DNA from: DATFNI01 sp963712305
Lineage (GTDB): Bacteria; Bacteroidota; Rhodothermia; Balneolales; DATFMH01
Assembly: GCA_963712305.1 (NCBI GenBank)
Contig: CAVQHI010000001.1
Span: forward strand, 1,364,001 to 1,428,000
DNA length: 64,000 nt
Direction: 5' to 3'
This document shows positions 19,021 to 27,347 of this stretch, piece after piece (the stretch's first letter is position 1; the number at the start of each line of letters is the position of its first letter). The notes under the pieces were generated by a model, which saw only the letters and a list, made by a program, of their open reading frames with translations, did not search any database and was not told where the DNA came from. Both the position numbers and the translations under genes were made by a program.

Positions 19021-19055
19021 TTTCAGCTCCTATTAAGATCAGTTCTGTATGTTTG
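19021..19055 (+). promoter_or_regulatory. Putative Bacteroidota-type promoter of the Met-rich gene
   Basis: TATGTTTG at 19048-19055 fits the TAnnTTTG -7 element described for Bacteroidota. A weak TTTC stands about 23 bases upstream where TTTG/TTG would be expected. It lies 40 bases before the start codon and overlaps the motif shared with 14647. Confidence 0.4.
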
Positions 19056-19094
19056 AGTAGTGAAAATTAAAAAACCTATAAGCATACAGGTGAA

Positions 19095-19775
19095 ATGATG
19101 AAAAGATTAACCTCAATCAGTGTTTTTTTACTGGCCATGACCCTGAGTTCATCCCTCGTCATAGCCCAAAATATGGGTATGCGAAACTCCATGATGTCTG
19201 ATTCCACATCTAACATGTCTATGATGCAGGGACAAAACATGATGGGTATGATGAGCCGAATGCATCAGAACGGAATGATGCAAGGCACAATGAACGGTGG
19301 CATGATGAATATGATGCAGGGTCGCATGCTAAACATGATGAACAATCCCATGCGCCGAATGATGATGTCGGTGTTTCTCATGTCCAACCTGGATACCCTC
19401 GGACTTTCGACATCCCAAAAATCAAAACTGAATGACCTCAAGTCGAACTACGTAAAAAAGATGCAGGATATGCGGACGAGCATGACAAGTCTGCAAAGTA
19501 GCCTCACAAAGGAACTGACTTCCAATTCACCCAACATGAAAAAGGTCCGCAAACTGATCAATCAAAGATCAGAAGCGCAGGCCGGTCGGCAATGGACCAT
19601 GATCGATACCTGGAACAATATGATGGGTGTACTAACTCACGCCCAAAAGAAACAGTTCAAAGGGATGAATGGCCGTGACTTCATGAGTGCCATGATGAAT
19701 AACATGCCGATGAGCCAGATGATGGCCACGTGTCAATCAATGCGTTCGGCAGGACAAGGCATGATGGGAAATTAG
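19095..19775 (+). CDS. Met-rich periplasmic Spy/CpxP-like protein
   Basis: A 226-residue secreted protein: signal peptide 1-24 (ending VIAQ), a strongly Met-rich segment (25-95, many NMM, GMM and MMQG units), then a helical segment with a Spy/CpxP-like pattern (LDTLGLSTSQKSKLNDLKSNYVKKM, about 97-130) and a Met-rich tail. Spy-like proteins are periplasmic chaperones, and relatives such as CnrX/ZraP bind metals; with so many methionines a Cu(I)/Ag(I) sponge is the best guess. AGGTG lies just before the two consecutive ATG codons. Divergent from copB. Confidence 0.85.
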   Translation: MMKRLTSISVFLLAMTLSSSLVIAQNMGMRNSMMSDSTSNMSMMQGQNMMGMMSRMHQNGMMQGTMNGGMMNMMQGRMLNMMNNPMRRMMMSVFLMSNLDTLGLSTSQKSKLNDLKSNYVKKMQDMRTSMTSLQSSLTKELTSNSPNMKKVRKLINQRSEAQAGRQWTMIDTWNNMMGVLTHAQKKQFKGMNGRDFMSAMMNNMPMSQMMATCQSMRSAGQGMMGN

Positions 19776-19832
19776 GAAATAAGGATATAGGGAAAGCCGG
19801 CCTTATTTCCCCTATTCCCTTATAGCCTTATT
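19776..19832. repeat. Imperfect inverted repeat between Met-rich and SHOCT genes
   Basis: AAATAAGGATATAGGGAAA and the reverse complement of a near match (TATTCCCTTATAGCCTTATT) around a GCCGGCC centre. Could be a transcription attenuator or processing hairpin between the two genes; no T-run after it. Confidence 0.5.
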
Positions 19833-19873
19833 TCTTTTGAACCAAATACAACAAACTCTAAACACATTTTGTC

Positions 19874-20104
19874 ATGCATAACTGGATGATGTATAACTTG
19901 GGAGGCGGATGGATGATGATCATATGGTGGCTCATAATCATAGCAGCAATCGTGCTTTTCTTTAAAATGATGCCAACGCGCTGGGGATATAACAATGACG
20001 CCACAAATGAATCGGCGCTCGAACTTCTGCGCAGGCGGTATGCCAGTGGGGATATCACCCGCGAGGAATATGAAGAGCGCAGGCAAGTCTTAAAACACGG
20101 TTAA
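19874..20104 (+). CDS. Small SHOCT-domain membrane protein
   Basis: A 76-residue protein: a Met/Trp-rich N-terminal part leading into one membrane helix (WMMIIWWLIIIAAIVLFF, about 13-30), a short linker and a C-terminal SHOCT domain (ESALELLRRRYASGDITREEYEERRQVL). SHOCT proteins of this shape are common beside copper-efflux genes in many bacteria, but their molecular task is unknown; oligomerisation has been proposed. It follows the Met-rich gene on the same strand and ends before a strong terminator. Confidence 0.85.
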   Translation: MHNWMMYNLGGGWMMIIWWLIIIAAIVLFFKMMPTRWGYNNDATNESALELLRRRYASGDITREEYEERRQVLKHG

Positions 20105-20116
20105 CGACAAACGACA

Positions 20117-20156
20117 ACAAAGGATGCCTTCACTTTGAGTGATGGCATCCTTTGTT
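20117..20156 (+). terminator. Terminator after the SHOCT gene
   Basis: AACAAAGGATGCC / GGCATCCTTTGTT, a 13-base perfect stem whose loop holds a further small hairpin. The T-tract is weak but the stem is very stable. Confidence 0.7.
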
Positions 20157-20162
20157 CATATG

Positions 20163-20203
20163 TCAATGCGAGGCACGGCGCGGAGCGAGTGACGCGGCAA
20201 TCT
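20163..20203. repeat. Dispersed repeat of the TGCGAGGCACG type
   Basis: TGCGAGGCACGG, then GAGCGAGTGACG and GCAATCTCC, a combination recognised as a widespread short intergenic repeat in many bacterial genomes. Single copy in this window. Confidence 0.4.
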
Positions 20204-20247
20204 CCCTGGCAACAGGCAACGAATGTGACAAGTCCCAACCCAGATAA

Positions 20248-20324
20248 TCACGCCAGCGCCTCTGTCCCCGTCTCACCTGTTCGTATTTTCATAGCGTATT
20301 CTACTGGCGTCGCAAATATTTTTT
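20248..20324 (-). pseudogene. C-terminal remnant of a second PII-like gene
   Basis: Translated leftward it gives KIFATPVEYAMKIRTGETG plus TEALA and a stop, nearly identical to the end of the intact PII-like protein at 20674. The two DNA copies differ at ten of about 75 positions, and nine of those changes are synonymous. Thus a complete second gene existed and was under selection before it was cut down to this fragment. Similarity stops abruptly at about 20324. Confidence 0.8.
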
Positions 20325-20404
20325 CTAAACGTTACCCGGGTCTTGAATATCATAAATACACAATAGCCCGATGTATTGATGTACAATCGTTGCCGATTGC
20401 TAAC

Positions 20405-20448
20405 GAGATCCTACGTTGTTTTGCATGCAAAACAACATCAGGATGACA
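20405..20448. repeat. GAGATCCT...AGGATGACA palindromic repeat, copy 1
   Basis: Forty-four bases with a central perfect palindrome (TTGTTTTGCATGCAAAACAA) and ends GAGATCCTACG / CAGGATGACA. The same 44 bases recur with few changes at 33815-33858. Confidence 0.75.
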
Positions 20449-20466
20449 ATCAAATATCAAAAGCTG

Positions 20467-20490
20467 GTCCAGGCGTCCTCGCCTGGACCA
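20467..20490. repeat. GGTCCAGGCG palindrome
   Basis: GGTCCAGGCG-TCCT-CGCCTGGACC, a perfect 10-base stem with a four-base loop, not next to a gene end. A weaker relative (GGTCCAAGCG-TATT-CGCTTG) is near 35582. Confidence 0.6.
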
Positions 20491-20673
20491 CAAACGTTGC
20501 ATACTATCCAGAAGTAAGGACTAAACCCCAAACATTATCACCTATTCAATTTCTAAATAATGAATAAAACACCACACCAACCAGAGACACAAGTGTGTTC
20601 ATTGTGGCTTGGCAGAAGGTTAATGACCTGCGCCCCAAGTGGTGTGGTTATATCATAAATCTGATAATAGCAG

Positions 20674-21015
20674 TCAGGCTAAAGCTTCTGTTCCCGTCTC
20701 ACCCGTACGTATTTTCATGGCGTATTCTACTGACGTCGCAAATATTTTTCCATCGCCTGCCATTCCGGTATATGCGGCATCGCGTATCACTGATACAACG
20801 CGCTCGACGTCTTCATCCTGACAAACAAGTTCCAGCTTTGCCAATTCGGAATACCGTTCTACAAACTCTACTGAATATTTACAATTATGCGGATCCATAA
20901 GATGTCCACAACCCATTACATCAATCACGGTCACATCAAGCAGACCAGCCTGAGCGAGCGCTTCAATAACTTCTTCTGCCTTTTGCGTACGTATGTAAGC
21001 TTTGATTTCTTTCAT
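20674..21015 (-). CDS. PII-like regulator of the heavy-metal-associated group, Cys/His T-loop
   Basis: A 113-residue PII-fold protein. MKEIKAYIRTQKAEEVIEAL is the first beta-alpha unit and TGMAGDGKIF (83-92) plus MKIRTGETGTEAL are the nucleotide-binding B/C loops. In place of the usual T-loop there is CGHLMDPHNC at 36-45, with Cys36, His38, Met40, His43 and Cys45 as possible metal ligands, and no uridylylated Tyr51. A PII group tied to RND metal pumps is known (PII-NG); this gene ends the CusABC strand, 60 bases after cusA, and fits it. Start at 21015 has GAGGCGG upstream; a 14-codon extension was rejected. Likely ligand (ATP/ADP, metal) is inference. Confidence 0.85.
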   Translation of the reverse strand: MKEIKAYIRTQKAEEVIEALAQAGLLDVTVIDVMGCGHLMDPHNCKYSVEFVERYSELAKLELVCQDEDVERVVSVIRDAAYTGMAGDGKIFATSVEYAMKIRTGETGTEALA

Positions 21016-21075
21016 ATCCGCCTCATTTATTTCGAAATACAGGGGAATGCCATACATCCCCCTGTCCCTTTTGAA

Positions 21076-24000
21076 TTATTGTGTTTCTTCAGCAATGAGT
21101 TTCTTGACCTCACGGCTCTTCCACAGGTAGTAGATGACCGGAACAACTAATAAACTCAGTATAGTTGCAGAAATCATGCCGCCCACCATCGGTGCAGCAA
21201 TCCGTTTCATGATCACTGAGCCAGTACCGGTACCCCATAAAATTGGCAACAGGCCCATGATGATGGCACAAACGGTCATGAACACCGGCCGGATGCGCAT
21301 GGCCGCTCCTTCCATGATGACTTCCTTCAGGTCATCGAGCGATCGCAGTTTTCCGTGAAGGAGATGATCGCTATACGCATTGTCGAGGTATGTCAGCATG
21401 ATCACCCCAATCTCGGAAGCGACGCCGGTCAGGGCAATGACGCCCACACCGACGGCCACGCTGAGGTTGTAACCCAACAGGTACAATAGCCAGATGGATC
21501 CTACTACAGCAAACGGCAGACTGGCCAGCACTATCAGGCTTTCCTGCATGTTCCTGAAATTGAAATAGAGCAGCAGGAAGATGATCAGCAGTGTGATCGG
21601 CACGACAATCTCAAGCCGTTTTTTAGCCCGCTGCATGTACTCATACTGTCCGCTCCAGGTAACGGTGTATCCCGGAGGTATTTTGATCTCTTTATTCACA
21701 ACTTTCTGAGCCTCAGCCACATACGTACCGACATCGATATCACGAAGATCCACATAAATCCAGCTGTTGTAACGGGCATTTTCGGTTTTAATGACCGGCG
21801 GTCCTTTCTTAATCTGGAGATCGGCTACATAGCTGATCGGAATCTGGGCGCCTGATGGCGTCGGGATCAATATACGTCGAAGCGCATCGAGATTGTCACG
21901 CAACTCGCGAGGATAGCGAACATTCACAGGGTAACGCTCTCTACCTTCAACTGTCTGTGTTACGTTCATACCTCCAACTGCCGAGGCAATCACGTTTTGC
22001 ACATCGCCAACTGTAAGACCATACCGGGCCGCTTCAAGCCGTTTTATGTGATAATCCAGGTAGTTGCCTCCTGTGGTTTTATCAGCAAAAGCACTCGCTG
22101 TTCCCGGGATTCCACGCACAGCTGCGGCGATCTCCTGCCCAAGATCTGACAGTTTCTGCAAATCCGGACCGCTCACTTTTATACCGACCGGCGTTTTGAT
22201 CCCTGTTGACAGCATGTCGATGCGTGTCTTTATCGGCATGGTCCACGCATTGGTGACCCCCGGGAACCGGATGGCATCGTTCATCCGCTCTTTCAGCTTT
22301 TCCATGGTCATGCCTTTGGGCCACTCGCCCTTCGGCTTAAGGCGAATGATGGTCTCAAACATGGAGAGCGGTGCCGGATCGGTAGCAGTCTCGGCACGAC
22401 CGGCCTTGCCAAACACGCTCTCAACTTCCGGAAAACTTTTGATGATCTTGTCGGTCTGCTGCAGCAGTTCCCGCGCCTTGGTGATACTGATACCCGGATC
22501 GGTTGTCGGCATGTAGAGCAGGTCCCCTTCATTTAGTTCGGGCATAAATTCCGAACCCAACCGCTTCAACGGATAAAGCGTAGCCAAAAGAATGCCAAGT
22601 ACGATCAAAAGGGTAACCCACCTGAAACGAATAACGGTTTTCAAAACCGGCCGGTAAATGTTAATCAGAAACCGGTTAATGGGATTTTTATGCTCGGGAA
22701 GGATTTTGCCACGGACAAAGTAACCCATCAGGACCGGAATAATCGTAATCGACAGCAGAGCTGCCGCGGCCATGGAGTAGGTTTTGGTAAACGCCAGCGG
22801 TTTGAACAGTCGTCCCTCCTGACCTTGCAGGCTAAAGATCGGCAAAAAAGAAATAGTGATGATCAACAGAGAGAAAAACAGCGCCGGTCCCACCTCTTTT
22901 GAGGCATCGATGATGATCTGCCAGTGATTCTTCTTCCCTTTGTCACGTTCCATATGCTTATGCGCGTTTTCAATCATCACGATCGCCCCGTCTACCATGG
23001 CACCAATAGCTATAGCAATGCCGCTCAATGACATAATATTTGCGTTGATGCCCTGGAAGTACATCACCAGGAAGGCGATAAAGATCCCCATCGGCAGACT
23101 GAGGATAGCCACGAGTGCACTCCGGAAGTGCAGAAGGAAGACGATGGTTATGAGAGCTACGATAATGCTTTCTTCCAGCAGTTTGGCTCGCAGAAATTCG
23201 ATGGCACGTTCGATTAAACCGGACCGGTCATAGGCCGTGTGTATTGTTACACCCGGGGGAAGTCCGGCTTTCAACTGCGCCAGCTTTGCCTTAACGGCAT
23301 GGATGGTCTTGAGCGCATTCTCACCGTTTCGCATCAGGATGATTCCACCCACCGTCTCACCCTGACCATTCCACTCAGCGAGCCCGCGACGCAGTTCGGG
23401 CCCAATCTGAACGCGGGCAATATTTCGGATCAGGATTGGTGTGCCGTTGCCATCGGTCCCAACCGGGACATTCTCTATATCGTCTATATTTTTGATGTAC
23501 CCAAGCCCGCGAACCATAAACTCTGTCTCACCCATCTCCACGAGACGACCTCCAACGTCGTTATTGCTCATTTTCAGAGCCATTTTAACCTTTGACAGCG
23601 GAATATGATAGGCCAGCAGCTTATTCGGATCTACCTCCACCTGGTACTGTTTCACAAAACCACCAACACTGGCGACATCTGAAACACCGGGCACACTGGT
23701 CAGCTCATAGCGCAGATACCAGTCCTGTATGGATCGGAGTTGCTGCAGATCGTACTTCTTCCCGCCATCAAGCGTGTACTCATACACCCAGCCTACACCG
23801 GTCGCATCCGGACCAAGTGTTGGTGTTACGTTTTCGGGCAAATTACCAGCCGCAGTGTTCAGGTATTCAAGAACCCGACTTCGCGCCCAGTAAGGATCGG
23901 TTCCGTCATCGAAAATGATATACACCAGCGAAAAGCCGAAGAATGAATACCCGCGTACAAGCTTTGCCTTTGGTACCGACAACATGGCGGCGGTGAGTGG

Positions 24001-24201
24001 ATACGTCACCTGGTCTTCGACGACTTGTGGAGCCTGGCCTGGATATTTTGAGTAAACGATCACCTGGACATCGCTCAGGTCCGGGATGGCATCCAGCGGG
24101 ATGTTGAGCATGGCGTAGATCCCGCCGAGTGTAAGCAGCACCGCAAACACGATAACCAGGAAACGGTTGTTTACCGATGCTTCTATAATTTTCTGTAACA
24201 T
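21076..24201 (-). CDS. cusA: CusA/CzcA-family heavy-metal efflux RND pump
   Basis: A 1041-residue inner-membrane proton-driven pump with twelve membrane helices and two large periplasmic domains. HME-RND signatures include NIPLDAIPDLSDVQVIVYSKYPGQAPQVVEDQVTYP-type N-terminal text (residues 33-70), GAIVMIENAHKHMERD in the fourth-helix region with its proton-relay acidic residue, GSEFMPELNEGDLLYMPTT near 560, and VGVIALTGVASEIGVIMLTYLDNA near 930. The many periplasmic methionines and the copper context favour Cu(I)/Ag(I) over Zn/Co. Operon order on the minus strand is cusC, cusB, cusA, PII-like, with a repeat inserted between cusB and cusA. Confidence 0.95.
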   Translation of the reverse strand: MLQKIIEASVNNRFLVIVFAVLLTLGGIYAMLNIPLDAIPDLSDVQVIVYSKYPGQAPQVVEDQVTYPLTAAMLSVPKAKLVRGYSFFGFSLVYIIFDDGTDPYWARSRVLEYLNTAAGNLPENVTPTLGPDATGVGWVYEYTLDGGKKYDLQQLRSIQDWYLRYELTSVPGVSDVASVGGFVKQYQVEVDPNKLLAYHIPLSKVKMALKMSNNDVGGRLVEMGETEFMVRGLGYIKNIDDIENVPVGTDGNGTPILIRNIARVQIGPELRRGLAEWNGQGETVGGIILMRNGENALKTIHAVKAKLAQLKAGLPPGVTIHTAYDRSGLIERAIEFLRAKLLEESIIVALITIVFLLHFRSALVAILSLPMGIFIAFLVMYFQGINANIMSLSGIAIAIGAMVDGAIVMIENAHKHMERDKGKKNHWQIIIDASKEVGPALFFSLLIITISFLPIFSLQGQEGRLFKPLAFTKTYSMAAAALLSITIIPVLMGYFVRGKILPEHKNPINRFLINIYRPVLKTVIRFRWVTLLIVLGILLATLYPLKRLGSEFMPELNEGDLLYMPTTDPGISITKARELLQQTDKIIKSFPEVESVFGKAGRAETATDPAPLSMFETIIRLKPKGEWPKGMTMEKLKERMNDAIRFPGVTNAWTMPIKTRIDMLSTGIKTPVGIKVSGPDLQKLSDLGQEIAAAVRGIPGTASAFADKTTGGNYLDYHIKRLEAARYGLTVGDVQNVIASAVGGMNVTQTVEGRERYPVNVRYPRELRDNLDALRRILIPTPSGAQIPISYVADLQIKKGPPVIKTENARYNSWIYVDLRDIDVGTYVAEAQKVVNKEIKIPPGYTVTWSGQYEYMQRAKKRLEIVVPITLLIIFLLLYFNFRNMQESLIVLASLPFAVVGSIWLLYLLGYNLSVAVGVGVIALTGVASEIGVIMLTYLDNAYSDHLLHGKLRSLDDLKEVIMEGAAMRIRPVFMTVCAIIMGLLPILWGTGTGSVIMKRIAAPMVGGMISATILSLLVVPVIYYLWKSREVKKLIAEETQ

Positions 24202-24292
24202 GGTTTTCAGTTATTGGGAAAAAAAATGGAAATTGGGGTATTTGAAATTGGATGGTCGATGTGGCATTTGGGAGTTCAATGCGACACTGGGT

Positions 24293-24362
24293 TGGCCCCC
24301 CCGGCCCCTCCGCAGGAGGGGAGTTCATTTTCCCCTCTCGGGAGGGGTGCAGGGGTGGGTAA
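24293..24362. repeat. G/C-rich dispersed repeat, copy 1
   Basis: Contains GGCCCCTCCGCAGGAGGGG and TTCCCCTCTCGGGAGGGG hairpins and ends in GCAGGGGTGGGT. The reverse complement aligns with 31283-31350 (CCCACCCCT..., CCCCTCCC, GAGAGGGGAAA, TCCTCCTGCGG). It separates cusB from cusA. Confidence 0.7.
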
Positions 24363-24405
24363 CCCGCGTCTCACAAAGCAACTAACATTGCACATTTTCT
24401 CCACA

Positions 24406-25773
24406 CTAATTCACTTGCTCATGTTTCATCGATGTAGAATCCATCTTCATTCCGGCCAGGCTGTCCGGTTTATTCTGTTTCAACATCTTCTGAATTGCCG
24501 ACTGAAGGCGACTTTCGCTGTCTAGCAGAAACTGTGCAGATGTCACCACCTCATCACCAGCTTTTAGTCCATCAAGTACCTGTATTTGATTGTTGTCCGG
24601 TCCGCCGGTCTTGCCCAATCTCACTTTCTGCGGTTGGAAGGTTCCATTTCCGAGAGCAAGAAAGACCAGAGTGCGCTCACCTGAATGAATAACTGCCTCA
24701 GACGGAATCACCAGCGTCTTCTGAATTATCCTTCCCTGAAGTTTGATATTGGCATACATACCTGGTTTGAGGACGCCGTAAGGGTTATCAAACACAATCC
24801 TGACCTTCACATCACGCGCCTTGTCATTCAGGTAGGGATAGATATAGCTGACTCTTCCCTTGAAAGTCTTGCCCGGAAGATAAGACAACTCCATTTCGGC
24901 AGGTTGCCCTTCACTGATCCACGGTATTTCGTTGTCATAAATGCTGGCTTCCACCCATACTTTTGACAGATCAGCGATCTGGTAAACATTCATGCCATCT
25001 TTGATGTAATCACCATCCACGGCATTCTTTTTGATCACCACACCGGTTGCCGGGGCTGTCAGAGTCAGGTTTTTGCGAACTTCTTTGGTCTGTTCGAGAT
25101 GCTGAACTTCGGAAGCCGGTATATCCCAGTATTCCAAACGTTTACGCGTGGACTCGAGTAATGATTGTCCACCATTCTTCACATCTGAGAACGTGCTCTT
25201 GTCCAGCATGTCTCGTGTATTCAGGGCCAGGAGATATTCCTGCTGGGTGGTCACCAATTCAGGCGAATAAATTTCCAACATGGGATCGCCTTTATGCACT
25301 ATTTGTCCGGTGTAATTGATGTACAGCTTATTGATCCAACCCGATATTTTGGTGGTAACGCTATACAGTCGTTCCTCATCGTAATTAACCGTCCCGACTG
25401 TCCGCAATATTGTGCTGAAATCGGTCATTTTGACCGGTGCTGTCCGTACTCCCATATCCTGCTGCACGACCGGGTTGATCTTAACAGCGCCTTCTCCGCC
25501 AACATGTGCTTCTCCTTCATAGACAGGAACCAGGTCCATACCCATCTTCGATTTGCCGGGATGATCATATATCTCGGAAGGGTTCATCGGCGCTTTCCAA
25601 TAGAGCACCTTGCGTCCGTTATCCGCCTTCTTACTGTTTGTGGACGCATCCATATTCATCGATGAACCCCCATCCGCCGTGGCGGATTTTGATCCGGTAT
25701 GACCCATCCAGTACCCAATGCCACCGGCGATGACGATAATTACAAGTATTAAAAATAATTGTTTGGGTTTCAT
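24406..25773 (-). CDS. cusB: CusB-like periplasmic adaptor of the metal efflux pump
   Basis: A 455-residue membrane-fusion protein. An N-terminal anchor (LFLILVIIVIAGGIGYWMG) is followed by a Met-containing linker and a heavy-metal-binding domain (YWKAPMNPSEIYDHPGKSKM, about 58-88, ending MDLVPVYEGE), then barrel-sandwich and hairpin segments (SGWINKLYINYTGQIVHKGDPMLEIYSPELV, split by a helical hairpin of 190-240, LTAPATGVVIKKNAVDGDYI) and a beta-barrel/MP domain. It links CusA to the outer-membrane channel and hands over metal. The C-terminus is again Met-rich (SLAGMKMDSTSMKHE). Confidence 0.94.
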   Translation of the reverse strand: MKPKQLFLILVIIVIAGGIGYWMGHTGSKSATADGGSSMNMDASTNSKKADNGRKVLYWKAPMNPSEIYDHPGKSKMGMDLVPVYEGEAHVGGEGAVKINPVVQQDMGVRTAPVKMTDFSTILRTVGTVNYDEERLYSVTTKISGWINKLYINYTGQIVHKGDPMLEIYSPELVTTQQEYLLALNTRDMLDKSTFSDVKNGGQSLLESTRKRLEYWDIPASEVQHLEQTKEVRKNLTLTAPATGVVIKKNAVDGDYIKDGMNVYQIADLSKVWVEASIYDNEIPWISEGQPAEMELSYLPGKTFKGRVSYIYPYLNDKARDVKVRIVFDNPYGVLKPGMYANIKLQGRIIQKTLVIPSEAVIHSGERTLVFLALGNGTFQPQKVRLGKTGGPDNNQIQVLDGLKAGDEVVTSAQFLLDSESRLQSAIQKMLKQNKPDSLAGMKMDSTSMKHEQVN

Positions 25774-25807
25774 AGTGTTAACTCAAATGTAGTTTCAGTT
25801 TCTTTTT

Positions 25808-27130
25808 TTATGGCTGAGTCTGAACGGACGAACCTGTTGCCGCTTCCAGATCTGCGATGTTTTGGTTGTAGTCGCTCAGGGCACGATAGTAAGTAAGCTG
25901 CACATGAAACAGCGAGAGCTCACTGTCAAGCAGCGAAAGGAAATCAACCTTGTCATTTTGATAAGCCGACATAGACGACCGAAACGACTGCTGTGCTTGC
26001 GGAATGGCTCCATTTTTGTACAGATCTACTAACTGCTCGTTCTTTTGTAGTCCGGTGTAGGTGTCCTGCAGGTCCTGATACACCATGTTACGCACATTCT
26101 GATAGCGCTCTTCGACCGAACTGCGCATCAGTTTCATCTCCTGGATCTGCTGGTTTTGTTTCCGCTTGTAATAAATCGGCAGACTGACACTGAACATCGC
26201 TGATACGAAGTCATACCCCTTGCCTCCATTGGCTAGTCGGTCGCGCTGGGTATACGCCAGTCCTACCGAGAAATCAGGATAAATCTGTTTTTCGGCCAGC
26301 GCCACTTTACGATTACTCTGGTCTATGACTGCCTGCCATGCACCCAGCAGCGGGCTGTGAGCGTCGGCCTGTTCCTTGAGTTGCTGCAAGCTGTAGGCAA
26401 CAGGTTGAATAGCTGGTTCAGGGATCATTCCCACCAGTTGTTCCGGTGGTTCGTTGATAAGCGTGTTGAGTCTGCTGGCAAGTGTCGATCGTTTTTGCCG
26501 GAGCGATATCCCCTTGTCCGTCAGGTTGGAAAGCTCAAGTTGTGCACGAAGCACATCCTGCTGCAAGCCTTTTCCAACGCTGTATTTCGTCTCAGCCACA
26601 GAAATGAGCTGTTTTATGACATCCTTGCTTTTCCTGACTGTTTCGAGTGCATGATCAACATAAAAAAGCTCGTAGTAGACTGTCTTAAGTTGCCTCACCA
26701 GTTGATTTTGCATCTCATTAAGCTTCTCCTCTCTTACGGCAGCTTCTTTCCGTGCAATGTCCTGTTTGATGTCGAGTTTGCCCGGAAACGGGAAGTGCTG
26801 CATCAGGGTGATCTGCTTGCCCGTCATCGGTTCCTGATCCATCGAAAACGAGTTAACAGGCAAATTCATGAGGTTGAGCCCCAGTACCGGATCAGGCAGT
26901 GCTTTGGCCGAAGGAATAGCCGCCTCAGCCGATTGCTGATCAAATTTCATGCTCTGCAGTTGGGGATTATTTGCCAGGACCTTGTTAATCAGATTCTGCA
27001 AATCTATCTGTTTCGACTCTGTTGAATCAGATTTTATAGTGGTCGGGACTTGTGTAATATCCTGCGCCCTGGGGTCAGGACCTGCCATCATTATGAGGCA
27101 TGCTATGGCAGAAGCCAAAATCCATCTCAT
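25808..27130 (-). CDS. cusC: TolC-family outer membrane channel of the Cus pump (CusC-like)
   Basis: A 440-residue outer-membrane efflux protein with a signal peptide (ending DPRAQ) and two repeated OEP domains rich in coiled-coil heptads (LINKVLANNPQLQSMKFDQQ near 48; LKEQADAHSPLLGAWQAVID near 250). PDPVLGLNLMNLP and FSVGLAYTQRD are typical metal-pump OEP strands. First gene of cusCBA; 35 bases separate its stop region from cusB. No lipobox, unlike E. coli CusC. Confidence 0.92.
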   Translation of the reverse strand: MRWILASAIACLIMMAGPDPRAQDITQVPTTIKSDSTESKQIDLQNLINKVLANNPQLQSMKFDQQSAEAAIPSAKALPDPVLGLNLMNLPVNSFSMDQEPMTGKQITLMQHFPFPGKLDIKQDIARKEAAVREEKLNEMQNQLVRQLKTVYYELFYVDHALETVRKSKDVIKQLISVAETKYSVGKGLQQDVLRAQLELSNLTDKGISLRQKRSTLASRLNTLINEPPEQLVGMIPEPAIQPVAYSLQQLKEQADAHSPLLGAWQAVIDQSNRKVALAEKQIYPDFSVGLAYTQRDRLANGGKGYDFVSAMFSVSLPIYYKRKQNQQIQEMKLMRSSVEERYQNVRNMVYQDLQDTYTGLQKNEQLVDLYKNGAIPQAQQSFRSSMSAYQNDKVDFLSLLDSELSLFHVQLTYYRALSDYNQNIADLEAATGSSVQTQP

Positions 27131-27164
27131 AGATTTTTTAGTCTTAAGAATACTGTTGTGAGTA

Positions 27165-27232
27165 TATCCGTCAGGCGGTTCAATGGTTTATTCATGCGTC
27201 ATTCACGAATTCCAAGAACCGTCAGACGGATC
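27165..27232. repeat. Imperfect inverted repeat upstream of cusC
   Basis: ATCCGTCAGGCGGTTC and GAACCGTCAGACGGAT (13 of 16 positions pair) around a 36-base spacer. It lies between the 132-residue gene and cusC, so it may terminate the former or regulate the latter. Confidence 0.5.
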
Positions 27233-27347
27233 TTAAAAAAAGCCTTCAAAATATCCTGTTGTGGGAAGTTCCCGGTTAGAAAGGCTGGCCGGTCACCGTT
27301 TCATATACACGGTGATCCGAAATGACCGGATGCCCCGACTATTGGGG

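Larger units (their letters stand above)
20105..20673. other. Gene-free repeat graveyard between convergent copper genes
   Basis: About 570 bases with no intact gene. In order it holds a terminator, a TGCGAGGCACG-type dispersed repeat (20163-20203), the 3' remnant of a second PII-like gene (20248-20324), a palindromic ATCCT...AGGAT repeat (20405-20448) and a GGTCCAGGCG palindrome (20467-20490). This density of decayed elements suggests repeated insertion or deletion. Confidence 0.6.

Noticed and set aside
20135..20446. 103-residue plus-strand frame
   Set aside because: It is a reading across repeats and the antisense of the PII-like remnant.
22064..22516. 150-residue frame opposite cusA
   Set aside because: Shadow frame of a clearly coding opposite strand; low-complexity product without signals.
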